A stretch of 64,000 bases of DNA from NCBI GenBank assembly GCA_011947345.1, contig JAAVTG010001003.1, positions 1,178,001 to 1,242,000 of the forward strand, in the 5' to 3' direction. Source of the stretch: Phytophthora quininea. Its lineage: Eukaryota; Oomycota; Peronosporomycetes; Peronosporales; Peronosporaceae. The notes below the pieces were generated by a model. It saw only the letters and a program-made list of their open reading frames with translations. It was not told the origin of the DNA and ran no database searches. How positions within the stretch are numbered: the first letter of the stretch is position 1; every line of letters begins with the position of its first letter. Position numbers and translations under genes: made by a program. Shown here piece by piece: positions 24,251-35,752 of the stretch.

Positions 24251-27200
24251 ATGGCTTTCTTCCAAGGTGGTGATTTTGTGGAGCTCTTGAGTGCACAGGG
24301 TAAAACGCCGGTGGCATCGTGGAAGTTGCAAGGCAAAATCTCCAAGGCGTTCGACAAGGGGATCAGAAGCAACGCTTTTCAGCTCGATGGGAGTTCTGAA
24401 ACCAAGATGCAGCTCCCAAAAACGGCGTCGTCTTCGCTGGGACTTGCCCAGCGATTTGTCATCGTCCAGCTGCTGGTGCCTTTGACAAAGTCGTTCTCCG
24501 TCGAGATATGCTTTACAGACTTCCAGAAGGTGCGTCGCCGGTTCGTAGTGGCGTCTGCCTTTCGCGACACAACGCGAACGACGTTGCATGTTCAGCTGCC
24601 ACTCAGCGCTGCTAACATCCCGCGGGACCAATGGATGAACCTTGTTTTCGATCTGGTAACATTGTCTGAGGCGCATTTTCCTGACACTGGCTATCGTTCG
24701 ATGGAGTCGATCTGCGTCGGTGGAAGTTGCCGACTGAGGCGAATTTTCACGATGAAGGACGCTCCTAGACCGTCACGCGGATCGCAAGGAGTTAAACATG
24801 CTGATATTCGCGATATTCCAGGACAGTTCGTGTTCTCAGCTATGCAACGCGGCTCTAGTGGTTCTTTGCCCGTTCCGACGGTGTACTTCGCGATGGATCG
24901 GTCTCTAGGAGCTGGTTCTCTTTCAGTGACTGGCATGACAACTTCTGTTAAGAAAAGCGGACTCCGCAGCCAAACCGCTCCGGTAAAGTCGAACCAGCTG
25001 CGGAAGGGGGCCAAAGCAACACGCCCAACAAGTGAAGCCATTGGTCGAAAAATGCAGCCGTCGCTAGCGTCTACGAGCCAAGCTAGTAGAAAGGGTGAAC
25101 CTGTTGGCAGGGTGCAGCAACGTTTGCGAACGCCGACAAGAGTAGAAACGCCAAAGACTCGTCCGCAGTCCAGGTGCAGTAAATTGACTCCAGCAGCTGA
25201 TAAATATTCACGGCAGCAACCTTCACGTGCCAGTAGATCATATCCACCAGAACCAAGCAACGTGGTATCTGACCAAGAAGATAAGAACGACACGAAATTT
25301 ATGGTCCATGAACTGGAAAACGAGCCTGTTTCGGCTGGATCGGCCGAGCCGAGTGTTGATCTTGACCTCGCCCCACAAGAAGAGGAACAGGAATTTTCAA
25401 ATGACGAAACAAATACGTTGGTCCAATCTCTGCGGAGTGCCATCGGTAGTTCGCGATCACCGAGCGTTTCTCATCGTCAAGCAATCTTGGGAGAGATACA
25501 ACATACAATTGCCATGTTGGAAGATGACGATGACCGTGCAGATCGACGCAGTCAGGAACTGTTTCTCCGTCATACTTCATTGCTCAACGGGGATTGGCAT
25601 CTTAAGCGACTTCATGACGAAGAACTGGATCAAAATGTAGCGAATGTCTCCGATAACGAAGAGGGCCCCGAGGGCTCAGCTCATCGTGGAGACGAGAGCT
25701 AGACACAGCGATGCTGCAGATGGCGGAGCAAAGCCTTCATCAGAAAGCTACCTCACAACCCGTGAATCCTCCCTTTTCTACGAACCACAAGGAATCGATC
25801 TTTCGCTTCAACTCAGTTGCACCGGACGAAGTGATACCTTGTCCAGCCTCACGGTTATTTGACTTTAACTCGTTGCTGAATGACACTGGAGCGGAAAGTT
25901 CGCTCGTCTCAAAGCAAGACGTTGCTCGAGTGTCAACACCTTTGACGCCTAAAACGCTAACAGTTCAGGCTGAAGTTGATCATAGCTATCCGTTACTACA
26001 GGATGCCGGATTAGAAGCCTCGGTTGATGCAAAGCAAGACGCTACCCAAGTATCGACACCTAATGAGCTCTCTGGATTTCATTGCGGCGAGTCCAGGCGC
26101 CAGGATGTCATTATAACAAGCCCAATCTCCGACGTAAGGCGAGAATCTGCACGAGCTGCGTCACCTTTGACACTCAAGTCGCTGTCCGCAGAAGATGACG
26201 TTGAACAACAAGATGCAGAAGACTTGGAGCTCATGGAATTGTTGGCTGACAAACGATCTGCACGAGAACTACTTCAGCAATTGCATACTATCAGCGCTGA
26301 AACGCTTGTGATGGAAGATGGCAAAATGTTTGGAGAGAAGCTGGAGGGTAACGACATCACTAGCAACTGCATCGAGAAGCTTAAAGTCTCAATGATCCCC
26401 ACTGCAGATGTCCTGAAAGACAAGGCTTCCGTGCTTGAGACGACTGACATCGATACGATGGATAAAGGAGATAACATTCCCGGTGTCCAAACGGACGAGA
26501 CTTTGACAGATAAGGCTGGCGCGTATGATGAACATACATCCAACTTCCAGGCTGAAGTCAAAATCCGGTCGGATGAGCAAGCACCAGAACTTGCGGACTC
26601 GGACGTTGATTCCGATGAGGAAGACGTCGCTCTATCGATTGATTTGTGAGTTTGCCCCGATTATCTATTATGTATCTCTATTGACTATGAATCTTGTATC
26701 TATCTATGCTGCTGTGTTTACAGAACTAGCGAACTAGGTGCCAGTCGCGGAAGGAATGACGATATGAAACACTCGACTGATCGTCTGGAACGATCTGATC
26801 TATGTCCGGAGGGCAACGCCCTCAAGGCGACCAAGCCAGTCGTGATTCGCCTTCTGGGAGCCAAGGCAGCGACTCCAGCTTTGATTTTGGTACGCAGGCG
26901 GTGGTGCTTTTGTTGCTTCGATTCCGTGCTGATTGCTTTGTTCACAGGCGATCTCGTCGAGAGTGAACCAGACGACGACGACCGTGACGAAGACACTGTC
27001 GAATATGCTCGCCACGCATCCGTCTTGATGTCCATGGAGAAGAAAACTACCCAGAACAAAACAAACTTATTTGCGTCAGCAGATCTCCGACCAACTCATC
27101 GAGATAATCCACGAAACCAAGTCAGTGAAGCTGAGAGCAAAATATCGTCGCAGTCTCCACACAAAATGGCTCCTGCCAAGTCGCCGCTAATCGAGATTCA

Positions 27201-27601
27201 GCGCATGAGGGAGGGTCGGCGCTCCACGCAACGACTTTCACCTGGGAGGAAATCGCAGAGATCGACACCGTCCATTGATCTGTCGTCATCGTTCTCTTCT
27301 CGCCGTCTGCAAAAATTGCTGGAATCCACAGATTGGAAAGCAGAGCTCAACGCTCATGCCAGCTCGTTCCAAACCAGCAGCAGCGGCAGCCGTAGCAATC
27401 CGCTGTCAGCACGAAGCCGCGATCGATGGCAGAAGCCCCTCGCCACATCTCGAGCCGGTATTGCGCACCACGTCGCCAACCCCCGAATCCTTTTCTCCTC
27501 CGCGAACGCCGTCAAACTCGTCCATCGAACTGGTGTATGACCCGCATTTGCGCTGTTACTATGATCCTGTCGGGAATAAATACTACGCGCTAGTGGAATA
27601 A
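24251..27601 (+). CDS. CFAP20DC: CFAP20 domain-containing protein (CFAP20DC/C3orf67-like)
   Basis: The N-terminal about 180 residues match the CFAP20 (DUF667) domain of CFAP20DC: FQGGDFVELLSAQGKTP, MQLPKTASSSLGLAQRFVI, QWMNLVFDLVTL and SCRLRRIFTMK. CFAP20 relatives are found at ciliary microtubules. A long polar, Ser-rich and acidic region follows, then a short end motif YDPHLRCYYDPVGNKYY. Introns fit 26646-26723 and about 26893-26950. Frame breaks occur near CCCC about 25,668 (one C restores the join), near 26,800, and near CCCCC about 27,483. Only 67 bp separate it from the FAR1-like gene. The N-terminal call is solid; the middle gene structure is approximate. Confidence 0.75.
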
Positions 27602-27666
27602 AATCTAAAGGTCGTTCAAAATGGCTTGTATCGCACCAGGTGTCGATGAAAGGATGTTCATGTAGG

Positions 27667-29949
27667 TCATCCATCGTCTGTGCCGAGCAGCATGTTTGAG
27701 ACACTTCGCCGAGAGCGCGGTGACGGCTGCTCCTCCACAATTGTGCTTTGTATTGCGCTTTCACGGTGATTCCGTAGCCCGAGGTCGCGGACGACGTCTT
27801 TGATCATGTGCGGCTTAAAATCTTCAGGCAACGACGCCCAGAACTCGCGGTTTCCTAGTAACGTTCGGTAGGCTCCAGCATTGATGCTGGGCAATATCTG
27901 AGCCCAAACACTGAAGAGCGGGGCAACGATAAAGTCTGCAAACCCGACCTGCATTTTCTTGATGACGATCGTATCGCGGTCCATAAAGGGCGACACTGGA
28001 AGGCCAAGCTGCTTCTCCATGTCGCCTTGAATGAAAAACTCTTCCACCACGCGATCCGTCCAACGCAACATGACTTCACGGTCCTTCGCCGGGTTGGATA
28101 CATCGCACGTGTGAAGAATCATCTTGAGCAGCAGTTTCTTATCTCCAATATTCTTGATCGTGAGCGTACCTTCTTCCAAAGAGGCCGACAAAATGTTGGT
28201 TTTGAAGAGTGCGACGTCTTCGAAGTGCTTGGACATATCCGTTGCCAAAACCATCTGAATGATCATGTCACGAGCATACTTGAAGTCGTCTGGCGATAGC
28301 TCACCTAGCACGTTGAGGTCTGCGTTCTTCATCACCAGGAAGGACTGCGCCACGTGGAAGTTCTCCAAAACAGCGTGGTCGTTGTAGCGTAGCGCGATCT
28401 CTGACGCTGTTGAAATGTGGAAGCCGTTGTTAAAGCCATCGTGCATGAAGTCGTGGATACCCGCGGCAATCAAAGACAGCGCACGATCCAGAGGCCGCAC
28501 AAACGAAGCTAGCTCGGACTGGATCAGGAAATAGTGAACAGTTTGCATCACGTCGGCGGCGTGAATGGAGTTGTGGTACGGGTTGGTCGCGATGTATCCG
28601 CGCTGAATCTCGAGCAGGAAGCTAACGAGCAGGTTGCTTTCGATGTTGAGTGCTTGGCACGGCGCATCGCGCAGTAAATGGTGGCCCACGTAGCACAACG
28701 CATTCCCACCGGAAACAACATGGACCCGGAATACGTCGAATGACCACGAGTTTGCACTTTGTAGGAGATTGTGCAGCTCGAACTCGGACGCCGAGTCCAG
28801 AGTTGGCAAGAGGTCCCGCATTGTCGTACCCCTGCGCTCGTGCGCGAGTGCGTGCTCGTGGTGGTGTCGATGGGAAGAGTGCGAGCCATTGAGGTTCCTG
28901 GACTCCCCGCTACCATCGGAACTGGTGCTGCCAACGTCGTTCGCGTGGTTTTCGGAAGTGCTACCGCCGACAGATGACCGACGGCGTTTGCGGTGTGGGC
29001 TACTCGGATCGTCATCTTCGTCGGTGCCGGGCAATACCTTGTTCGTGTCGTTCGCGCGTAGTACCTCTCCACGCAGCCAATTCTGCGTGTCGTCATCGAC
29101 CCCGTCCACAGCGAGCAGGTCTTCATTGGCGTCGTACAACCGGTTGTTTTTGATGGCATCGATCGCGAACTCCAAGCCATCTCGTAGCGACTGTCGGATG
29201 GCCGGATGGAAACGCAGTTCGTTCAACACTCGTAGCACATGCTCCACGGGCGACGTGATGGCACCTTTGTTCATGTGCATCAAGTTCATCGACCTGGATC
29301 GCTGCTTGACTCGCTCAAACACCACGAGCACTCGTAGCACCCGCAGAATCACTCGCAGCCTCAAAATCTTGACCACAATGGACGACCTGGAGCCCAAGGC
29401 CGCCACCACGCCCAACACGAAGCTGACGATGATGACCAGGGCGTCAAACAGCGCCCAGACGTTCCGCAGATAGTGAAGTCCGTACGCAAACACTTTAAGC
29501 AAAATCTCTAGCAGTAGAATGGACCCCACCGTGATGTCCGTCGTGTCGATCGCCAACTTGTACGACGCCAGCGTGTCGTCCGTCATCGTCAGCTGCACCG
29601 TCACGAACACGCCGTAGAACAGTACGATCATCACGAAGAACAGCTCGACGCTCAGCAGTCGCATGAACTCGCCCACCGCGAGGCGTACGCGGCTTAGCGG
29701 CCGTAACGGGGTCGAAGCGCTGTTGCGTCGCGTCAGCTCGCTGCCGCCGGCGCCGCGGCGTCTCCTGTTTGGCCCGTCGGCGCTTGGGTGGGTCTTGGCC
29801 GCATGGTCCGCCGGCGCGACGGCTCTGGAGCGCCTCTCGCCGTACGGAGAGCGTCGGAAGAAGCCGCCGAAGGTCTGGCGCTTGGGTCTGCAGGCGCTGG
29901 AGGGCGGCGGCAGCGGCACCGCCGGCGGCGCGGTCGGCGACTCCGACAT
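27667..29949 (-). CDS. Voltage-sensor domain fused to a cyclic-nucleotide phosphodiesterase
   Basis: One uninterrupted exon of 760 residues. Residues about 100-213 form four helices of the ion-channel voltage-sensor type. S2 carries LLLEILLKVFAYGL (E148, K152), S3 carries WALFDALVIIVSF (D169), and S4 has K194, R197, R203 and R206 at three-residue steps. No S5-pore-S6 follows. Residues about 400-715 are a class I phosphodiesterase: HNSIHAADVMQ (H459, H463, D466), HDFMHDGFNN (H499, D500), CDVSNPAK (D616) and the purine-clamp Gln near 667. All catalytic metal ligands are present. It should hydrolyse cAMP or cGMP at a membrane, possibly under control of membrane potential. The linker is His/Ser-rich. 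Regulation by voltage is inference. Confidence 0.9.
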   Translation of the reverse strand: MSESPTAPPAVPLPPPSSACRPKRQTFGGFFRRSPYGERRSRAVAPADHAAKTHPSADGPNRRRRGAGGSELTRRNSASTPLRPLSRVRLAVGEFMRLLSVELFFVMIVLFYGVFVTVQLTMTDDTLASYKLAIDTTDITVGSILLLEILLKVFAYGLHYLRNVWALFDALVIIVSFVLGVVAALGSRSSIVVKILRLRVILRVLRVLVVFERVKQRSRSMNLMHMNKGAITSPVEHVLRVLNELRFHPAIRQSLRDGLEFAIDAIKNNRLYDANEDLLAVDGVDDDTQNWLRGEVLRANDTNKVLPGTDEDDDPSSPHRKRRRSSVGGSTSENHANDVGSTSSDGSGESRNLNGSHSSHRHHHEHALAHERRGTTMRDLLPTLDSASEFELHNLLQSANSWSFDVFRVHVVSGGNALCYVGHHLLRDAPCQALNIESNLLVSFLLEIQRGYIATNPYHNSIHAADVMQTVHYFLIQSELASFVRPLDRALSLIAAGIHDFMHDGFNNGFHISTASEIALRYNDHAVLENFHVAQSFLVMKNADLNVLGELSPDDFKYARDMIIQMVLATDMSKHFEDVALFKTNILSASLEEGTLTIKNIGDKKLLLKMILHTCDVSNPAKDREVMLRWTDRVVEEFFIQGDMEKQLGLPVSPFMDRDTIVIKKMQVGFADFIVAPLFSVWAQILPSINAGAYRTLLGNREFWASLPEDFKPHMIKDVVRDLGLRNHRESAIQSTIVEEQPSPRSRRSVSNMLLGTDDG

Positions 29950-30950
29950 AACGCTCGCCCGGAACTGTTAGCGGGGGCACTGGGACAGGGCTGCGGAGTG
30001 TTAAGACGGCGCCAGACTGCGCTGAGCAATGCAGCTGCGCCCCGACGCTGAACTTGGCGTTGCCACCTCGACGCTCTTGCTATTTCTAGTTGCCGTGAGA
30101 GTCGGAAAAGCGCTATTTATAGCCGCGCCCTTTCAGGAGGAGGAGGTTAAAGTTGCCGAACTTTGTTTGTCGAATTGAGAAGTGATCTACTCTCGGCTCG
30201 GGCCCACAGCTTGCTGTCCGGGTGTGCTCCAGTCAACGCGGTTGGCGCTCAGCGTCAACACCGTTGCCGCGAGTGTCAACACGTTTAGCGTTATAATGCT
30301 CTCGTAAGCAGAGCCTGCTTGGCGTATCGCAAGCACTGCGATGCAGCATAGCACTATGAAGACAGAGGTTTGAAGTTGGCTGCAACACAAGCGCACGCAG
30401 AGGTGATGATAATCATCAACACGAAGAATTTCTTCTCGACCAGCTTGGATACCGGATTACTATAGTTTGGTGCCTTCTCAGTGCAATGCTGATGGCAAAG
30501 GACGCACGCCACGGCGGCTGTTTGGCGCAATATGGACTTGGTAGACTTATTCGCGACGAGTCCACGGCACAAGTCATTGGATTGCATGTCAACGAAGGCA
30601 ACAAAGCCGATCCCTGACGGATCTCCTCCTTCTAGCAGATACTCTAGTTGCCATTGCTGTAGCAGGAGCAGTGTGCATTTTGCCGCTTTCCTTGCTTTTT
30701 CCCCACGAGGCTGACGCCAGGCTTTCCAATAGATATCCAAACGTCCTTAGATTCGCGTTTCGATATTTCCGCATTTTACACCTGGTCCCGTTCTCCCACT
30801 TGGCTTTTGTATGCCAACTGGCCCAACCCCATACAAACCGCGAGTCAGTCGCCGACCTCACTCCCACAACTTGAAGGGGAAGAAGCCCGAGGTCCCCAAG
30901 CGCTCCAGCCTTCCCGTTCGGGGTCGCGCACGCCTTCATCCTCCTTCGCA
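29950..30950. other. Region between VSD-PDE and PSP1 gene; orphan hydrophobic frames on the minus strand
   Basis: About 1 kb between divergent genes. Two minus-strand frames at 30187-30396 and 30354-30740 overlap by about 40 bases. They encode hydrophobic helices (KFFVLMIIITSACACVAANF; SVFIVLCCIAVLAI; ITLNVLTLAATVLTL). They could be one small three-helix membrane protein joined by a short intron or a frame repair, or chance. A TATA-like tatttata sequence near 30,115 lies before the phosphodiesterase start. I recognise no family. Confidence 0.35.
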
Positions 30951-33511
30951 ATGCACCGCACGCGCCACTCGTCGCTGGACTACCTGGGCGGCGGCGGCTC
31001 GCAGGAGGAGTGGTCCCAGTTCCTGTCTACAAGCATGATGGCGTTGTCGACCGCTGACGAGCCCGCGGCGGCCAACGATGACGTCGACGTCGGCGTCGAC
31101 GCCACCGCACCGACGCCACCCCGGCAGCCCCGGCCCCATCGCCGGTCCGCGCACGAACAAAACGCGCGGGATGTCCATGAACGAAGCCATGTCGCCTGCG
31201 CCACCGGGCGTCGACGTCTGGCGCCCGCTGGGACGGCGCGCGTCCCCGCCGCCGACGCTCACCCGGTCGTCGTCGTCGTCCGAGTCGTTGTCTCCCCACT
31301 CCGACAACCAGGTGGAGCATCTACGCGCCGTCGCCCCACAGGTCACGGTCATGTCCACGTCGTCCTTTGCTCGGCTTGGCAGCAACTCCTCACTTCGAGG
31401 CAACATGGAGAAGGGACTCAAGCACTCGGCCAGCTTCCGAGGTGTCGTGAGCTCGTGTCTGTCGTCGTCGGGGTCTTCGTTGGAGGAATCGTCCGACGAG
31501 GAACAGGAGACGACGAACCAGGAGGCCGTGCCGCCCCCGCCGATGGACCCGTCCTATGCCGAGTCGTGCCTCCCGGTGCTGTCGCAACTGCCGCGCCCCC
31601 AGAAGTATCAGTGTGGACAGCGGCAGCGGTGCCAGAGCGGCCAACTTGGTGCACGTCAAGTCGCCCGTACTGGGCAACCGCAAAGACGCACAGACGTGGC
31701 AGTTGCAGGATGAAGAGTTCTTGATGACGTCGCCGAGGTTCGGCACTTCGCTCAGAGAGGGGCGAGCACTCACGTGGATCTGTTTCGAGGAAACAGCGTC
31801 GGCTCGCTGCTTTCCACGTACGTGCTTGTGTTGTTGTTGGGGATCTGTTGAAGTTACTCATGGCAAAATGTTGTTGTAATAGTGAGGCGAGCAACCAGTA
31901 CGAAGAGGAGTTCCACGGTCACCCGAGGTGAGTCAGCATAGCACACCGAAAGAAATACTTAACTCACCTTGTTATGACAATTTCTCTAGATTGACCAAGG
32001 ACTCGCGTGCGTCGTCGGTGGATTTCACGCTCGGACGGTCGGACGTAAATCCCCACTGCCACCGCCGCAGGAACCTCTTCAGCGTTTGCGCGCGAGGTCG
32101 TTCTCGTACTCGCCGGTCTACGGCTCGGGATATAGTCCTTTCAACAAGCAGTACGCGCCACCACCTCACCACCAGCAACATCTTCAGCAGCAACAGGCAT
32201 TGGCGCAGGACTTTCCGCAGACTCTCCGCAGCTTTCACTCTGGTGGTATGATGTCTGGCAACCAGCCACAGCCTCCCCCGCTGGCATTCGCCCACCGCGT
32301 GTGAGCATCCCTACGGATTCGCCCATGCACCAGTACCAGGTTCGTGGGAATATTCTGAAAGTGACTACGACGTACATCTCACCGTTGTTGTATTGCATGA
32401 CTCATTGTAGTATGGGCCGCCGATGCCATACCGTCGATACTCCACAGATGCGTTCGCCGTGCCACCGTACCCTGACTCGTACAATGAGCAGCAGGAAAAC
32501 CAAGCTCACCAGGGCAATACAGGCCGCGGCCTGCGATCGTACAGTATGGAGTACGGGAATTACCCATCGTCGCGTCAAGTGCGCAGCCAGTCGATGGAAG
32601 GACCCCAACTCTTTGCGTCGGCACCTCCCATGGAGTATCCACCATCGCTTAGCCGCAGTAACTCGGCTGGTGTTGCGTTTGACTGGCCCCGAAGCCATGG
32701 CGACCTGAATCCAGCTCCCCCTTGCCTCCAGATGTCCGACCTGGCAGCGGTAATGGTGCTTCTCGCTACCCTCCTCCACCTCCTGAAGCGTACTACGAGG
32801 TGGAGTTTAAGCGTGGTCGCCAGGAAGTGTTTGCTGGGCGTGCGTCCTATAAGCCCGGCGAATACGTAAAGGTAATTGTTTACCGTGCATTTGGATTGAG
32901 ATAGAATGACCGCTAATCTTTTAACGCTGAAGGTGGAAGCTGATCGCGGAGAAGACATTGGGCGAATTGTGCAGCGTACCTCTGATATGTCCAAGCCTAG
33001 CTCAAGCGGAAGCGATACTGGAAGCTTATCAGACGAGTCAATGGGACGCAACAAGCGCCACGACCTTCCTACGAAGAAGATTATATGCGCTGCTAGCCCA
33101 CGTGAATGCGAGATGCTGAACGAGCAGGTGAGTGTTGCTTCCTAATCTTGCTTTGCCAGTTGCTAACGATAACATTGTCAATTGCAGCGTAAAGAGGAGC
33201 ATGAAGTGTTCGAAGTGTGCAAGAGCAAAGTGCGCCAGCGTTTGCTGCCGATGAATGTGATTGACGCCGAGTACCAGTTCGACCGCCACAAGCTAACATT
33301 CTTTTTCGAGGCCGACCGGTAATGTAGTGGCGAATGGTGTCTATCATCTGTTGGCGATGATCTCTAACGCTCATTTTGGGTGTATTGCAGACGTATTGAC
33401 TTCCGAGAGCTGGTGCGCGATCTCTTTGCCATTTACAAGACGCGTATCTGGCTGCAACAGGTCGTGCCTTCGGGCAAGAAAGCGGTGGGGAGTGAACCCG
33501 AGGCGAATTAA
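30951..33511 (+). CDS. PSP1 C-terminal-domain protein with long disordered N-terminus
   Basis: The protein begins MHRTRHSSLDYLGGGG and has a long Ser/Pro/Gln-rich region, then the PSP1 domain: YYEVEFKRGRQEVFAG, VEADRGEDIGRIV, KKIICAASPRECEMLNEQ, VIDAEYQFDRHKLTFFFEADRRIDFRELV split across exons. The end is clear: introns at about 32,873-32,932, 33,128-33,187 and 33,320-33,390 give an in-phase finish at 33511. The 5' half is broken by several exons and probable one-base errors (near 31,120 at CCCC, near 31,600, near 31,760 and near 32,055). PSP1 proteins are linked to RNA or polymerase-suppressor functions in yeast and to RNA binding in trypanosomatids. A regulatory role here is only suggested. 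Confidence 0.72.
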
Positions 33512-34029
33512 TCGAAAAGACAGCAGCTCTACCATGCCGCGGGAGGTCAGCTGGAGCCTCCCACGCTTTGAAAGCTGAAATATGTGCAGGCTGAACTTCA
33601 GCCGTCCAGCCCGGATGATCCGCCGTTCGATTTCGTGAGATCGGGACGCGACGACCTCTGGATCGAACCATTCATAGACGAAGAAAAGAGAGGCGCGGTT
33701 AAACAAACATCGCCGCCGACGTGCTGCTCAAGACACCCTGAACCAATCAAGAACCAACCAGCAGCGGCGGCAGGCAATTACAGGGAGGTTAGATGGCGAT
33801 TTAGACGGATATGTTAGACCGGTGACGTACGCGCGCAATAGAATGCTTTTGCTTCAACCCCGGCGTCCTGCCGTCCAGCTTTGATGTGCAGCAGCAACAA
33901 GCGTTTCTGCAAGAGCTCATGCTGCACTGGTCCACTTCGCATTCCTCGATCCTTCCACAACGGAAACCGACTGCCGGCCCTTCACCAAATTGGTGACGGC
34001 AACTCATTCGAGGATAGCGACGCTGGGCC
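33512..34029. other. Intergenic region upstream of the START-FYVE gene
   Basis: 518 bases between tandem genes. It contains the PSP1 3' flank and the presumed promoter and leader of the START-FYVE gene. I see no credible coding frame, RNA gene or repeat. Confidence 0.45.
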
Positions 34030-35538
34030 ATGCGCGACGAAGTTCGTAGCGACGATGTTCGAGAGGAGACGGCGGATCACGGACAAGATGCTAACTCAAA
34101 CTTAGCAGAAGCTTCGGCAGGACAAGGACGCTACGTGGTCCCGTTCACTATGACGCGAGAAGAAGAAGCTCTCGGAATGGAATTGGCTCGGTCACAACTG
34201 ACACAATTGGTATCGGAGTGCGCTGCACCGTCAGATGCACAGCCCTCCTTGTGGACGAGTGAAAACCAGGAAAAAGTCGACGGGGTGATTCTCTGGGAGA
34301 AGCGATCGCAACAGTTTAAGCGGGAGCTTTCAAGGAGGAAAAAGTGGAGATCGCGTCGAGGTGATAGCGGGAGTTCGGAATCTGGAGCTCAACTCAATAC
34401 GCCGGAAGCACAAGGTCCTACGATGTACAGCATTCGCAGTAGCACGACTGTCAACGCTTCGTTGGACACGGTACTCAAGACTCTTGATGCGTCGGTCACT
34501 ACAGCACACAGGTCATTCACCAGGATCATCTATGGGAACCTCGTTGCTGACACGTCAGTACTTTTCCATAGCTCGCCGATTGCTACCAACTATTCTACCA
34601 AGACCGAAGCTGACGCAATCGAATCGCTGGCCGTGCGATGGTTTGTTTGTCGGACGAACAACCCGATGGCTTCCGATGGCGACTTTTGTCTTCAAGAGTA
34701 CACGAAACGATATTCCATCGACGAGTTGGCTGCGAATGGGGATCAGTATAACAACAATCGACATCAAGACGGCAACTACAATTTAATTGACGGACTGCAC
34801 CCAGCGGATGAAGTGCCTGTGGCGTACAAGCTTTTCCGGTCGGTGGAGACTCGACATTGTCCGGAATTGCAAGCCTCGCACCGGTTGGTGCGTTGCAAAG
34901 TCCCATTAGGCGGCTTTTTGTTCTACCCGACAGATAGCATCGACAAGACGGACGTGGTCTTTTCGATGAGCATCGCCCATCAACCACCTGGTGATCGCGG
35001 CGGAAGATCGCTCTCCATGCAAACGCAGTGCAGTGAGCGTCAATTTCGAGCGCTGCAGCAAGTTGTGCGGCAGATGGCATTACAGATCGAGCGTCTCAAC
35101 AATGCTGCCGAGTCGTACCAGATGGGGCTGTATCTCGAGTCACTTCGAGCCTCGCGCTGGGTGCGCAATGTGGAACGAGCTCAGTGCGCGGTGTGCTACC
35201 GAAGGTTTCACCATATTACCCGTCGTCGACATCACTGCCGTCTTTGTGGAGAGGTTATTTGTCGTGATTGTTCAGTGCACAAGGACGTGGATTTACCAAC
35301 ATTCGGTCCAACAGCGTTACGTGTGTGCACACCGTGCGATCGGATCCACGCGCAAATGCGCCCACAGGCGCCGTTTGCCTTGTCCGAATCGGAAGTGAGT
35401 GCAGCTTCCGAAAACCTCCGAAAACGCCGAGCTCGTCACCGTGCTGAAAGCAACAAACAGGAAGAGAAGTCGACCTCAAGGAAATTAACTGCGAGCCGTA
35501 CCGCTGAAAATACGGCGAGCGTTAAGAACGAAAGATAA
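34030..35538 (+). CDS. START-like domain plus FYVE zinc finger protein
   Basis: One exon of 502 residues. The middle part (about residues 135-340) has the layout of oomycete START/Bet v1-like domains that precede FYVE fingers. The FYVE finger is CAVCYRRFHHITRRRHHCRLCGEVICRDC when split around its RRRHHCR core (about 35,185-35,340). It binds phosphatidylinositol-3-phosphate, so endosomal membranes are the likely site. The C-terminus is basic and Lys/Arg-rich. The frame stops 215 bases before the next frame. Two one-base additions (GAAAGA near 35,532 and TTT near 35,732) would join both into one START-FYVE-GAF protein of about 1,002 residues. Confidence 0.85.
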   Translation: MRDEVRSDDVREETADHGQDANSNLAEASAGQGRYVVPFTMTREEEALGMELARSQLTQLVSECAAPSDAQPSLWTSENQEKVDGVILWEKRSQQFKRELSRRKKWRSRRGDSGSSESGAQLNTPEAQGPTMYSIRSSTTVNASLDTVLKTLDASVTTAHRSFTRIIYGNLVADTSVLFHSSPIATNYSTKTEADAIESLAVRWFVCRTNNPMASDGDFCLQEYTKRYSIDELAANGDQYNNNRHQDGNYNLIDGLHPADEVPVAYKLFRSVETRHCPELQASHRLVRCKVPLGGFLFYPTDSIDKTDVVFSMSIAHQPPGDRGGRSLSMQTQCSERQFRALQQVVRQMALQIERLNNAAESYQMGLYLESLRASRWVRNVERAQCAVCYRRFHHITRRRHHCRLCGEVICRDCSVHKDVDLPTFGPTALRVCTPCDRIHAQMRPQAPFALSESEVSAASENLRKRRARHRAESNKQEEKSTSRKLTASRTAENTASVKNER

Positions 35539-35752
35539 CAGATCGAAAATTGACAGGCCTGGAGATCGCACACCGTCAAGAACAGGTGAATTCCGTCCTG
35601 AAACCTTTGGCGTCACCTGTGATCCACCGTCGGTACTTCATGAACAAACTGAGTGGCAACAGGATGGCTGCGTTGAAATCTCCCGTAGTGGCGACAGCAC
35701 CTAGCACCCGACGTCACCGCCGATACCGTTTGGAATAAACCAATCGATATCG

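Noticed and set aside
25711..26649. A separate gene starting at 25711
   Set aside because: The frame is open upstream of this ATG and joins the CFAP20DC frame when one C is added near 25,668, so it is the same gene.
28769..29473. Plus-strand frame of 234 codons
   Set aside because: It is a shadow of the voltage-sensor phosphodiesterase and contains only reverse reading of its coding sequence.
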